Source: Micrasema longulum
Taxonomy: Eukaryota > Arthropoda > Insecta > Trichoptera > Brachycentridae
DNA length: 64,000 bases
Direction: 5' to 3'
NCBI GenBank assembly: GCA_022494885.1
Contig: JAGVSM010002893.1
Span: 186,001 to 250,000 of the forward strand
A program made the translations under genes and the position numbers. Within the stretch, counting starts at the first letter, position 1; each line of letters begins with the position of its first letter. Positions 10,401 through 25,400 of this stretch are shown here, piece by piece. The notes under the pieces were generated by a model, which saw only the letters and a program-made list of their open reading frames with translations, did not search any database and was not told where the DNA came from.

Positions 10401-13400
10401 AAAAAAAAATAAAAAATTAAAATATACTTTATATTTATCTTATTAACCAAAAACATCTTGTATTTTCCTTTCTCGTATTTAAATGTTAATTTTCTGTACC
10501 TATTCTTCCAATCTAATATAATAAATGTATTTTGCAGACATTCCAGCTGATACTATACTGGAGCTATTCGGAAAAACGTTTTTTGAGTTTTGTCAAGATT
10601 CGGGATACGACAAAATCCTTCAAGTTCTAGGAGCCACTCCTCGGGATTTTTTGCAGGTTTGCCTTATTCAAATGAAATCATTTAAAATATGTTAAGTTGC
10701 CACATTTAACTCCGCGCAAAATGATTCAAATTTCAAAGGACTAACGCGCTCTTTAGAATAAAATCATGTCAGCCATTGTTTTAGTAAAATTAGTAATTAC
10801 AAATCAAACATTCTTATTTTTACAATAATTTTATTACAATTTAGTATAAAAATCACAGTAGCAAATTCACATTGTTATAAAAATCACATTTAATTTATTT
10901 TTATATCATATTAGTATGGAAATAACTTGAATCGTATTGGATATGTTTCAGTATCTAAAAAAAATATTTTGTTTGATTTATTTTAATTCACTTTGTTAAA
11001 AAGTTCAGACAACTAATTTGGTTTAACGATACTAGGCCTACTTTAAGGGATAGTTATTTTCTGCCCTTAAATAGATTTTTGTTTTATTTATGTTCAAAGC
11101 ATTAACTTTATGGTCCAACAGTTAAAATAATGTTAATAAATATTAGTATATTACCACTTACCGACTTTTTTATGTCTACCGGATTTGAGACGTACCCGTT
11201 TATTTATCAGGACACTCACTACATCAATGTGAATACTAAAAAACATTCAACAAATACATACAATACATTCACCTTAACCATCACAGTTGTATACATTACG
11301 ATAAAATACATAAATTACAAGCAGAGTAAATTCGAATGCAAACACCACCATGTCCGAACATGCACTTAAATTATGATATAAATATTTAGGGGTATGTTGC
11401 AGAATGTGTGAGAGGGAGTTGGAAAATGGAGGGGCTAGGAGGTTTAAGGTTACATGATTGGAAAATTTTTAAATCATTAAGCTTTGAAAAAATAGTTTTC
11501 CTCAAAATAAATAATCAAATATCTGTTCAATATATCCCACTTTTTAATAATTGAATTTCAAAGTATTTTTTTGAATTTACGACTTGCATTTGAATACAAA
11601 TAATTATATAATTAATAAAAATACATCAATATTATTATTTTAAATATTTGAATAATTATTCTAAAATCAATATTATGAAATAAAGATTTTTTATTATTTA
11701 CAAACGCGTTTTGTTTTTTGTCCCAACTAGCTGAGAGTTCCTAGTGTTTAGTCAGAACCTTTTTGTTACATATGTTTTTTTTATTGGATGATTTTAAGAA
11801 ACGAATATGTGTAGATTTAATTATTTTAAAAATGTAACAGAATCAGCAACTACAAAATATGAATTAAAAATATTGAAGATAGCGATATAAATAAAACGGT
11901 ATTTTTTTGTCTAAGAACAAACAATTCATGAAATATAAAAAAATCTACAAGTTACATACCTGCTTATTTTTTTATTAATATATATTATTACTCTTAAACG
12001 TCTTTGTGTCAGGGTCTAACATGTTTAAAAACATGAGGCCCAGTATTGCGAAATGTCTCTGAACAAAAGCTAGTTTTTATTTGTCGTTCGCTGAAATTAA
12101 TTAAATGGGCAGGACAATTAGCAAGGCAGAATAATAGCAGGTGGGCATTAAAAATAATAAGGTTGAGAACATGGGCAAACAAAAGAAGTGTTAAAAGGCC
12201 ATGTAACAGATGGGTCAATGGCATTGCTTTGATAGCCAGTAAAACATATTTGATTAAAGCGGGTGATATGAAGGAATGGATACGTTTGGAAAAGGCCTTT
12301 ATCCAGCAGTGCAGAGAATAAGGCTGAAGAAGAAGAAGAAAATAAATGCTCTAATTTTTTATGTTTATTGTTTGGCAGAATCTAGATGCACTGCATGATC
12401 ACTTGGGGACCTTGTATCCTGGTATGAGAGCGCCATCATTCCGCTGCACAGAAATACCTGGAGGAGACCTGATACTTCATTACTACTCTGATAGACCCGG
12501 TCTAGAGCATATTGTCATCGGCATCGTCAAGGTATTTTTTCATTAATTAAAAAAAGACGTTTTTGAAATTGTTTTGAATTTTACCCTAAATAATGATAAA
12601 AAAAGGTCGAAAAATTGTTTATTGTTCAAAACATCAACGCAATTATACAATAAATATAATTTTAAAAAAACATTAAAAGAAAAAATACTTCAAAACTCAT
12701 TTATACAATAATGTCTATCGTTTACTTTGTCTTTTTTTCTTCTATCATCATATTTTTAAATAAGAGATTACAATAATTTCTTGTGCACTGTGCAGGCGTT
12801 AGTATAATTCTCAGCACTACTCTCAGTCTAGGGCTGGTATTCTGAACGGGATCGCGGGCGAAGAGATTGCTCTGTTACCGAGTATTTAGTACGTAAATAC
12901 GCGTAAAAAATGAGTTTCTACGCGCGTTTTTGCGTTCAAAATACAACTTTAGATGGATAAAGAATATAGTTATGTGCATAAAATATAACCATAATTCTTA
13001 ACGAGTGGTTTCAACTCGATGGCTGCTTTTAAGCAAAAACTCTGATATAAAAAAAAACGAGTGGAGATAAGTGTTTGCCTACCATTCTTGGGGTCCTGGG
13101 TTCGATACCTGGCAGTTTTTTTTTAACAACAATATTAATTGTCAATGGAGTGGTACCCAAAGTGCAAGACTGATCACCTTACCTTTATGAAAAGGTATGG
13201 TAAGGGTTTTATTTGATGCTATTTTCTATGCAATTCTTTGAATATATCCATATTCTAATGTGTTAGGGTGTTTTATAATGTTACGATGTAACTAAATCGG
13301 GGTATTATTTTTACTGGGGTAGTAGTGGTCATTCACTGGTGATTCTGCTATTTTTTTAGAGTAATATTAGTTATAATTGTAATACTCGTATTTCAATAAA

Positions 13401-16400
13401 AAAGTCAAAGTATTTAGAAAAATTAATGTGTTTTTCATTGTTTTTTTAATATTTTGTACGCTTAAATAATGAAATTTATACTTTTAATGTAGATTTCACT
13501 ACAAGCTGAACCATTAACAGTCATTTATTGGTGCTTTGACCCTACTATTGCAAATTCAATTTCTTTATCCTATACATTTACTTTAATAATAAACAAACTA
13601 AACTCGAAGATGTCCCTTAAACGATAAAACTGGTTACTGTTTTTTACAAATTTGTGAATTTTAGAATCAAATATCAATAACAAATTATGTATTTAAAAAA
13701 CCGTTAAAAAATGTCTACAAATTCTACGATTTTGTATATATAATACTTCTGTTATAGTTTAAAAAAAAAATATGTTAAGCATAAAGCAATTAGAATTTAT
13801 CAAAAGTAATGTTAAAATAAGTCACGTTTTTACAACTTTAATATTATATTGACTCAGGTACTTTTTGTAATTGTTAATAATGCGAATTGAAATTTCACAC
13901 TAAAAGAATTTTGATGTATTTTTTTTAAAACGTATTACATTTATTTTTTTCGTAGTTGGTTACGTTTATTATATTTATTTATTTAAAACTTTAAGTTTTA
14001 AAAAAAAGTACTTCGGCACACTTATTGCTAAGAGCAATATCTTCCAATCAACCAAAAAACGGACTGGTCAAAAGAAGAGATTGGTCAAAATTTCGTACTC
14101 AAAAATATAAATATATATCAAAAGATATAAACGAGACTACTTGTAAACCCGGAAAAATCTAAAAAAAGTGATATATTAATTAAAACTCATTCAGAATACA
14201 ATTTTTTATAATAATTGTAACATTTCCATTTGAAAATATGGCTTTTTTTGTAAGAACTTGACTTTTAAATTATCGGGTTTGTTGCAAACATGGCAACCTC
14301 TACTTGAGAATTGGAAAGTCGGAATATATAAAATTATTTTTTTTATTTTACTGCTGTTTCTTGGCATAATCATGCTTATGTCATCATTGCTTACGTATAA
14401 AATATTTACTGATTATAAAAAAATTTGAAGTTTAAAAAAAAAGTTGAAGTTAAGTATTGTATCAGTTTTTTTGTGATTTGCTCAAAGTAAAAAAATATGG
14501 ATTTTGCCGGATTTGCAAATAGTACCCTCCTCAAATATGATAAAATATATTTTTTTATATAAACTTTATATATTAAAAATAACAGATCTTTTTTAATTGG
14601 GAGTGCATTATGTCATACGTATTTTAATGATTAGGAATGTGGGATCAGATAATGACTTTGGAAGGAGGGAAAAGGAGGAACCAAGAAAAGAAAGGGGGAT
14701 AAAAAAATATATTTAAGAAAAAAAGCACTAAAAACTCTAGGAGTTCAGGATTCTGGGGATATATAATAATGTTACAGGCGTTTCTTGGAGGGGGCTAGAG
14801 AAGGTTTATAAACATTATCATCTTTATCTTTGCTGTGTAGGAATCATAATTGCAACGTATGTTTATTTATTGGTCTTTATTATTTGGGATTTAAAGTATA
14901 AAAATAACAAAAAATTAATTCAAAACTCTTTGTTTCCAGACGGTCGCAAGCAAACTTCACGACACTGAAGTGGAAATAAAAATTCTTAAAACCAAAGAGG
15001 AGTGTGATCACGTTCAATTTCTTATTACGGAAATTTCGGCCCCAGAACGAGTAGCTGCACCGGAAATAGAAGAAATCGGAACACTTTCCTTGGGTAAAAA
15101 TTTATTCAAATTCTATATTTTGTTTTACTATATATTTATCAATGTTTATTATTGTGTCGGTAGTCAGATGGCAGAAGAAACCATCTGTCATTTTAAAAAT
15201 GATAGAGAGAGCTGAAATAAGACTCATTTTTAAGACTTTTATCCAAAAATTAAACAATTTTTGGATAACAATATTTGAGTTTGTCTAAATGTTTGTCGAC
15301 AAAAGACTGGATTTCACCCCCTCGGGAGTCATTAAGATTAACAAATTACAACAGGGATGTATTTGAAATAATTCAGTCAAATGAATCTCTTCACAACAAT
15401 AAAGGCTATTTAACTTCACTGAAATCAACAGATGGATGAATTTAAGAAATGTGGCTGTTCAAACATAGGGAAAATGGTAAATGTTCAAACATAGGCCAAA
15501 TGGTGAATGTTAAACAGTGTGTAAAGTGGCCACTTAAACCAGCCAATGACAGGTCATAAGCCCTGTGAATGCTTGGACTTTCATATTTCCTACTTTAAGG
15601 TATTCTCCATCCCTGTTATAATTTGTTAATTTTTTTTTTTTTTCAATAATTAATTACGATTTTAAATGATGCTTTTTTAAGAAAAAAATCCATGTGTCTT
15701 TACTGAAATATTTATTAAAATTCTTGACAACTAAAAAACCCAAAAAATGTTCCTCAGTAGTCAAATGGTAAGCAGATGATCCTTTCTGCTATGTAACTAC
15801 CGATGTACAGTGCATTCAAATTTTTAAATTAATGTATTGATTTATTTATTTTTTTATTTATTTATTAACGGACGTTGTCCGTGTATACAATTTATAGGTT
15901 TAAAATATAAGAATAAAAGAATAGTTTTAAACAATTTGAAAAAGAAAAGAAGCATTGAAATGCATAAGAGACATAAAGACAAGATCTGGACTATTTATTT
16001 AGTGCTCGTTTAAATCATCGTAAACTTAAACAAAAAAGTCTAGATCTTGTCTTGAGTTAATAATACAACAAATACGGTTCATTGGAGAATTAAGGCCATA
16101 GGTTGTTCTATGCTGATTGATGAACAGTACTTCATTGTTTCTCAACCTACGAGTCAGAATATTGAATTTCACTTGTAATCATCTTATTACCATAATCTGC
16201 AAAAAAGTTGGATTTTACACTATTTTAGATGTTTACCGATGTCATTTATCTATATGATAAACAATATGGGCCCTAGCACTAAGCCTTGGGGTACTCCTAA
16301 ATTATTTTCTATCGGAATTGAAATAATATTTTTAACTTTCGTTATTTGAAATCTGTTATTTAAGTGGCTTTGAAACTTATTTAAGGCATTTCCTCTTATT

Positions 16401-19400
16401 CCAATTAATTTTAATTTTTCTAATACGTGAATAGGGTTTATTTTGTTTTTTTAAGCTATGCCCGTGTTTTGTCATAATTCTTAATAACGGATTTAAGTGC
16501 ATTGTGAAACTCAGGCACTTGTATTTAGATCAGTTTTAAACCCAAGCAATTTACAAAGATGTTTCACTCACTTTGGATTTTTATTATTAGTTAACGACTC
16601 GGTAATCATAAAAAGTAAATGTTAAGTAATATCGTCATAAAAAATATAATTAAAAATAAATTAAAAAACAAATAATTTCTTTGATATGGGGATATTAACA
16701 TAAGTTGTGTATGTTTTTTTTCCAAATAAATATAGCAAGAGGAGATAACAGAAAAAAATCAAAATATATTATTATTTTTGAACACCATATACGAGTACAC
16801 AGGTACACATTTTATATTAATATAAAGGCGGGCATATTGTATTTAAATTTATTACAACAGAGAAGGAGTTTTTTTGAGAAGGGAATATGGCAGTCTAGGC
16901 ATTAACAGGAATTATGATTTGTCATTAGCTAGTTCAAGTGGCCACTTTACATTCTGAGTAACATTCACTTTCCCTTCCCTTCTCAAAAAAGATTTCCTCC
17001 TTTCTTGCAACAAATTAAGATCTAAATAACTCTATAAAGAGGAAATACAGCCTGTCTGCAAACATTGGACTAAATCGAAATATTGTTGATTTAACCCACT
17101 GATATGGTACTAATGATGAATTCAGGCGAGAGTGTAAATCTGAGTAAGGTAAAATTGATAAGATTAAGAAGGTGTCTCTATGATTTTTGGCCATGTAGAA
17201 CAAATGGATGACTAAAGAATGGTAAAACAAGAATAAATGGTAAAAATTAACGGTGACGTGGGACGAAAACGATCAAGAAACAAGCGGCTTGATCAGATTA
17301 ACGAAAATCTTAAGTTTGGTCATGCCAAAAGCAGGCAGAACCGAAGGGCATGTATGACAAGATGAATAAATGTATGCCAGGATAGAAGTGTGTGGTGGTC
17401 TATTTCCTTGGCGTACCCTTACGGAAAAATGGCGGGATGATAATAGTAGTAGTAGTAGTAACAAAAAAAATGTTAACTAATTTAGCAGTCAGAAAGACAA
17501 ACGTGATCATGTGGTCGTTTTTTTTACGGCTTTACAGTTTATGACTGTAATTATATTTATTTGATGCTTTCTTAAAATTTTCACTTTTAACACTTTTGAC
17601 AATGCGGTAATTAAAATAACTGTCATTATGTTCATCTACCCTTAGCTTTGATTAGCCAACGTTCTAACATCAAACATTTACCGACATTTTAATCTGCTTT
17701 AGCTGTCTTCAAAGCGAACACTTAGGGGTGACGTCGAAACTTTATTTATTAAAGCTCCCTTCAATTATTGCTGTACTTGGAAGCTTTTCAGCTCTCTGAA
17801 GGCTTCTGGGCGAAGCTTGATTAAGCCTCTAGGCATGCGTTAAATTGACTTGTTGTCTATCGACAGTATTTGTTGTTGTTTGTCTAGAAGTCAGTATTGC
17901 GCGTCTAAATTTGATTGACGCCCTGAGGCAATCATTTGAAAATGTATAAGTTTAATTGTCTGTAATGGTAGAACCGACTTCATTTTATTATTTTGTTGGA
18001 CGATTTCCAATAAAAAACGAGGAAATATCTAATTTATTTTTCGCCTAAACGTGCATGAGTGTATATGATTAAATAGACTGGGTAGTATTACTTAAGAGCA
18101 TATTTGGCGGAAGAGCGGATTGATAAATACGTATTTTAATATAGTGTTTCTGTCACCCTATTGCAGATGCCTCCGCAAATACTGTGAAAAAAAGACAAAT
18201 TCACGTCGGACTGATTATATATGTAATTTAAATTTTTAAAAATCAAGGTCTCGTCTTCTCGTTTTGTGCACCCCAAAACTCAATCGATTTTGACTTTTTT
18301 TAAAGAAAAAGTATCAGTTATTTTCTGTGCCCGCAAGTTTTTTTTTATTTTCATTGTAGTTTAGAAAACGGAAGATAAAATAAGGTGCTTTTGAACGTTT
18401 TAGATGGTCCTTAATTTTATAAATCACAGTTTTTATAAATAATTTGTCAGCCTCGTGGTATAAGGGTCAGCGCGTTTTCCAGCCATGCGAGAGGTCTCGG
18501 GTTTGATTCCCGACATGGTTGATATGAAATATTTATTTAAAAGAGTGTTTTCACACCAGAATATTTCATACTCCCTTGACTCCTTGGTGCGAAGTAGACT
18601 CGAGAGTGTCTCGATGATTTGGGGGCCACATGAACTGAAGTACTCTCTTATGATAGAGAAAATCCAAAAGAAGTTTCTGAGATATCTCTACATGAGAAAG
18701 TGCGGGTATTATCCTTGGCTCTACCCGACCAAGTTTCTCCAGGGTATGCTTGGCTACAACAGTTTAAAGACTAGAAGGTGTATTTGACTACACATTTTTA
18801 TCGATTGTTGCGCGGTATGATCGATAATTCTGAAATTATGATGAGCATTGGTTTGTATGTTCCTGATAATTACCTAAGACAGCGTCAGCATAGATTGTTT
18901 CATATTCTGATATTCAGGACCAACCTGCCTATGTTTATGCCTGTTGGAAGGGCTACCGCTATGCTGAACAACATCGCTCTGGATATTGATCTGTTCCATG
19001 TATCCAAAGGGGTTTTCCAGAGCAGGATACTTCTACTACTTTGACATGAGTCTCTTTCGTGTATTTTTTTTCTTTTTTATAATACGTACGTATTGAATAT
19101 ATTTTTGTAATGTCTATGTTATATTTAAAATAAATGAATTGAATTGAATTGAATTGAAAAATTGAGAAAATGACTGGTACCTAAAGCGTTAGACTGATGG
19201 TCTTACCTTTATGTAACAAAAATGATCGAGATACGCTGCGACTCGTGTACTAATGCAGTGCCCTATGCACCATTAGGTGCGGAAAGGGAACGATGATGAT
19301 TCTATAAATAAAATAAAACAATAGGAACACATCATGGTGGATATGTTTAATGTGTAAAAAATCATCGCTATAGTCTAGTACCATAATCCAGGGAGAAAAT

Positions 19401-22400
19401 ACAGCAATACGTTTATGTGAAAAAAAATTCAGACCTTGAACCCTCTGAACAGACTAATTATAAATAATTTTATTGATGAATGAAAGCTATAAAATAAGTT
19501 TTTTAATGACGATGTTGGTGCTTGAGGAATACCTATTATTTGATACTAGAAGAGATTGCTAGTATTTATTTTCCCGTATTGTTTTAGAAGCATGCGTAAG
19601 TTAACAAACATGAATAAAGTAGGTTAAAATTCCATAATATAATTTAACGAAACGCAAACTTTGGTGCAATTGAGTACTAGAAAACATTTTGCGGCGAAAC
19701 GTAAGATTTCGTCTAATTTTACTTTGTAAACTTTTAATTAAATAATGAATAGTGATGCCCAGAACCAACTGAGAAATATAATTCATAACCGATCATTTTA
19801 TTCTCGTCGTTAAATTATTGAAAACTATATTTTTAATTTTAAAACAAAATAGAAAATTACTAAAATAACTAATACAGGTCTTTAGCAATCTGAATTTCAG
19901 GATTTTTATTCTTACACACACTTATTTATTCTTTTTTATTGTTTTTTTATTTTTACAAAATAAATGTTTAGCTCTAGTCGATTTTTGCAAAATATTCTTG
20001 CTTCACTGCCTTCAAATAAAAGTTTCTTTTTGAGTTGTTTGAAAAAATATGTGGATTTTTCTTAATGAGCGTTTACAATTGATGAACTTGTTTATAAGTA
20101 AAAAAAGGCAAAAAACATTTTCAATATTAAATTATTTTTTCAGGTTTTTTTCTTACATTTTTAGGACTTTCTACATGAAATAATAATTAAATATTTTTAT
20201 TGTTTTTATGATAAAAAATACTTTTATTTAAAGTTAAAAGAATGTTGATTGCACAACTAAATTATGACAATAATCAATTTGTAACATTTCTAGTGGTAAG
20301 ATTATCTTGAAATTGTTTATACAACTGCCATATTCGGGAGAAATGAATAAAACAGTTTTATTGTGAAATAAATAAAGCCTTGACGAATGTTTTCGACTCC
20401 ACCATAACTCAGGTAAATATCCTGGAAAAAAATATATTGGAAAATAGTCGGCTTTGTCAAATATTGATAATGCGTTTGCTTGCTAACATGTCCCGGGTGC
20501 TTATTTGACTTATCCGTTCGGGAAATTTTAGAATCCACCTGAAGTGGCTTTAAAAATATAAGACGTGTTGGATAGAGATACCCAACGCATTATCCACCTA
20601 AGTAATAACCAAAACTTAGCTCATTATTTTATAAGACGTTTATGGCGTAGCCGAAATATGGCATAAAAACGATAATATTTATGATGATGTATTAACTTAT
20701 ATATATTTTTTTTTTTAATAAAACATATAATACAAAAATTACATATTATACTCCCAGGAGTTATAAGAAACTCATTTGGAACCGTACATAAGAAAAAACA
20801 TTTTTTTGACAATACATAATATTATAAAAAATAATACATCTGAAATAAAAGAAAACATTATTATATAAGAAACATAAAACACCATCTTATATAAACTACA
20901 TTAATAATTATCAATATCAAAAAGATTTTAGAAGTATTTTTTTATTGCGACACTTCTGGATTTTCTATTCAGTTTTTCGTGTCTTAGCTCATATAAATTA
21001 TCAATTTAAAAATACTTGGTACACTTCCACTTATTTATTTGACCAATTAGCGCTTTCACCTTATAATGGGCATCTTCAGACTGGTCGCACCAGTATTAAG
21101 TTTAGTCCCATCAGAGTTGGGATGTCTCAAATAATGTACAATAAACTTATGTATGTAAATAAATAAATAGAGGAGAATGTAGAATTAAATAAACCCTACT
21201 CAAAGTTCTGAAATATCTCGAACGAAAGCCGTATTTCCGAGTGATACCGAAGGATCCCGAATAGAAAACGCATCGAATATTTAGGAATATGCATTCTGGG
21301 TACATTCTGGACGAGTCAGCTGGATCAACGTAAAACATGTGTTTAATACCTATTCACCTGAATTATTTTATTTTAATTTTTTATTTTTTATTTTTTATTT
21401 TTTATTTATTAAGGAAAAACAACAGTTGTTATACATCCAGTTAAAGTTTTTCACAAATATGAGAGAACATGTTACACAGTAAAGAGAAAAATAATATATT
21501 ATATAAGACATGAGAAAAAAAAGAGCTCTAAAAAGATGAGAAAATAGAGAGGAGGAGTGAAAGATAGGGATTTTCATAATATAGTTGACCAATTCAAAAT
21601 TTTGATATTATAATAAAATAAACATAATTAAAGGAACATAAACTTATTACACACTGACACATGTTTTATTTTGGTGTTTCAAAAAGTTTTTTTTTGAAGT
21701 CACAAAATTTTGTATTGAAAAAATCTAAATTGGGACAAAGTTAATTAAATTTGGAGCAGTTACGATAAATAAACGAGTTTTGAACATAATTTTTTTGGGC
21801 AATAAATTATTAAAAAAATAAACTTGTCGTGTTGACTTTGATGAATAGAATTACATCTAAAACGATTCAGAATTTATTTAATTTTGATTGCGATTGTGTT
21901 AATGTATACGGACATAACCGAATATTGTAATTTCGAAAGTAATTAAATGATTCGATTATTAATATCTGTTTTGCGCATCACTTGTTAGAAACCCTAACAT
22001 TCTAAGAGAGTTGCATTGAATTACGCCAATTAACTTGTTCTTTCATAAATCCATCTGTTTTCCACACTAAAGTAGAACTTTTAAGCCTTCCAAGAGATTA
22101 CTCGATTTTGAACGACTTACGTAAGATTAATCATTTAGAGATGCAAATAGTCAGTGGAAATACTTAGTTAAGCGACTTAAAGCATCACTTTAAGGAAGTT
22201 TACATTATCTATGAGACAATAATATAATTAAGCTGAACATTCTATTGTTGACTTAATCCAAAATAAGGAAAATTCCGTAGAATTTAATTACTTAAGATAG
22301 ATTAAACCAAGAAGTAAGATAAATTACTGCAGGGTTTTATCTTTAAGAACTAAAATGCTGCATACAACGTTTCTCAGTATGGGAAAATTCGTAAATCTAT

Positions 22401-25400
22401 GAAGTTATAATTTTGATACCAAATAATAATTTCACTTTGTGATTTAGTTTTTCGAATTTATTTATTGACAAAACATGGGTTTTTACTTAGGTCATTGGGA
22501 AAATAGAAGCAGAGGTTGGAACAAACAAATCTGCGACTTCCTTTACCAGCTTCCTCAGATGAGTAGATTAGAGATAAACAGTTATTAAAAGTGGGGAATA
22601 AACTTTAATCTATGAATTAATAGTAAAAATGTGATTGAAATTCAAATAATAACACTTTTCCGCAATTATAGGTAATGAAACGAATATTTTATTTTATTTA
22701 TTTTTATTTGGGATTTTTACAGCTATTACATAAACAAAATAATTAGAAAAATCTTAACAATACTAAAGCCAATTAAAAAAATCCACTGTAAATATAATGA
22801 CACATAATATATATGAAAAGAAGTTTAGTAATTGTATTTGTGTGACGTTTGTATTCATGTGTATGTGAATGTGTGTATGCGTGAATGAATGAGAGAGAGG
22901 ATACATGTGCGTGTGGGAATGAATGAAGGAGAGGGTGCGTGTGTATGAGTGCGTAAGTATGAAAATAATATATTTGCTTAAAACTTTTAAATTGTATTAA
23001 AAATGGTACAATAAAGAGCTTAGTAAAAAGTTAGAAACTTCTTTGTTAAAATTCAAATGACGAAATGATATAAATTGTTTTTTTTTTTTTTTTGAAGTAT
23101 GTTAAATTTCAAAACCGTATTCTGAAAAAAAAAAGCATTTTATTTTTTAAATTTAACTGATACACATCGAATGAATAATGTGCGACGAGTCCTATACAAT
23201 ACAGTAGGTAACCACAAAATGCAGTAAATACGAAATAATGACAACAATAAAATAAGGTTTGACAATACACGAACGTTGATTCAAAACGAATATTCGACAA
23301 CTATCCGGTATCCGGCCAATCTTTACTACTCAGCTAGATACAGAATATTACCTCAATACCCAGCCGGATACTGGATTGTACTTCAATATCCGGCGGATAC
23401 TTAATAATCGTTTATCTTCAAAAAGTTCGTGAAATCAACGCTGCTAAATTGATTGATTAATATCGACGTATTTGAAAAGAAGGAAGTTTCCTTAATAATT
23501 CGAAAAACTGGGTTTTTTTCATAAAAACGTTCACCAGTGTTCAGTATACACCCGAGAAAAAAAAACAGCTGCAAATATAAAAATTGTTCAAAAAATTTTT
23601 TTTTAATAAAAATATAATTGGGTGAAAAAAATAAAAAACAAGGGGTGAATAAACAATTGTGAAAAGAAACAATAATGATGTAATAATTAAACTTATAAAC
23701 CATATTATGCAATTCATTGATCGATAAGTGATCTTTAAAAATATCACGTAAATATTTAACCCCTTTAAACAAAATGTTTTTAACGATGAGAAAAATTCGA
23801 GTACTACGGTGTTTTTATTGTTTTATTAGACAACAAGCCGGATATCCGGCTATCCGGTTTAGGAGCTTGCCGGATATGCGGTATCCGACCAAACCACTAT
23901 CCGTTTCATCACTGCCGATTAAACACATTTTATTGAGTTAAGTCTTAAAGTGAAAACCTAATAGAGTCGCCTATTCTGAAAAAAATCATTCTATGATTAT
24001 TGACCACAAAGTAAGCAACAAATTACAGTAATACAATGAGCCGTTGGTACTTGGATTAAGAATTTCAAAGCGCAGAAAACAAAAAATTGAAACGCTGTTG
24101 TTCTATGGAATAGAGTTTAAGGGCTTCTCTAGAAAATTATTACTCTGAGAGTTAAGTACAATAAATAAATAAAATACAAAATCTTCAGATACAAATTTAG
24201 AAAAAAGTTTCACAAAGGCTACTTCTTAAAACATGATTTTAATAAAAGTTATCGATTCGGTTTGTTTTTCAAAGTGACCTTTATAAAAATTATTTATCTA
24301 TTGAGATGATCATTAAGATATGTTTAGTCTTGTTAATTAAATACCGTTTATACGTCCAACTTGTTGGACAAAACATTGTTTGGATATATTGTCACCAAGA
24401 TAGATGGGCTGGCTATCTCTTGTACCCTAGTGCAAAAATAATACATTTCTGTTTGTAAAATAGAATCAGAACTCTTGACGAGTGTTTTTAACCCGATCGC
24501 TGCTCTCAGATAAAAGTCTTGAATGAATAAATCAAGTAGAGATAAGTCCAACTCGTAATGTATTAGATGGCGCGTTTGCCTACCATGCATAAGGTCCTAT
24601 GTTCGATTCCTGGTAGGGTGGATGTAAAATATTGTTTTGAAGGTTTTTTGAACTGCAACGTTTATTTTTTCTTTGACAGCCACCTGGAGCGCTAGAGTGA
24701 TCACCTTACCTTACATGTTACAAATACGCTGCGAGTATCATCAGTGTCCTACGTACCACTGAGTGAGGAAAATAAAATGCTGATGGTGGTTATTCATCAT
24801 CTTGAACCGAATAAAGTCCCTCAAACCAGCAACAACACAAGTCTTAGTGGTCCTTAGACTATTCATAAATGATAATTTTTTCCGTTTTTGTTTAGAGATC
24901 TAGCTGTTACCAGCTTGTGTTTGGTTCCAGAGCCCAAGGTCAGCCCCGCGACCTTCTGTCACGTGTTTCCGTTTCACCTGATGTTTGACAGAAAACTAAG
25001 GGTCGTCCAATCAGGAAGGGCAGTCGCACGTGTCCTGCCAAAGGTCACTACGAGAAGGTGCAAGATAACACACGTGCTGGATTCTGTAAGAATCTTTTTT
25101 TCATTTTATAAATAAAAACTCAATTTTAACTTCAACCAATGATACACAAAAAATATTTCCAAATACTCGTGTCGACAGTAGGTACTGCCATCCGTATAAA
25201 GAGGGCGAAAAAATTAATAACAATTACTTCATCTACTACATACACATTTAGGTAATAAATTTATCTGAATCATGGGTAGTCTGCCTAGCTAGATACAACC
25301 TGTTTCAAGGCAGACATTTTAATGCAAAATAAACAATAACATTACTACCTTCTAGTTAATTTACTATACAATGATACAATATTAATTCATACCATTTATT

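Larger units (their letters stand above)
15094..24897 (+). other. sGC beta-1 intron 6 (9.8 kb, repeat-filled)
   Basis: Contains a nested MITE pair (15158-15802), retrotransposon fragments (15835-16500, 17010-17470, 18582-19170, 21060-21170, 21360-21840, 22690-22970), SINEs (18445-19310, 24540-24785) and a hAT-like end cluster (23305-23915). 19320-21050 and 21850-22680 are AT-rich with nothing recognised. The neighbouring exons join in frame, so no missing exon is needed. Confidence 0.7.
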
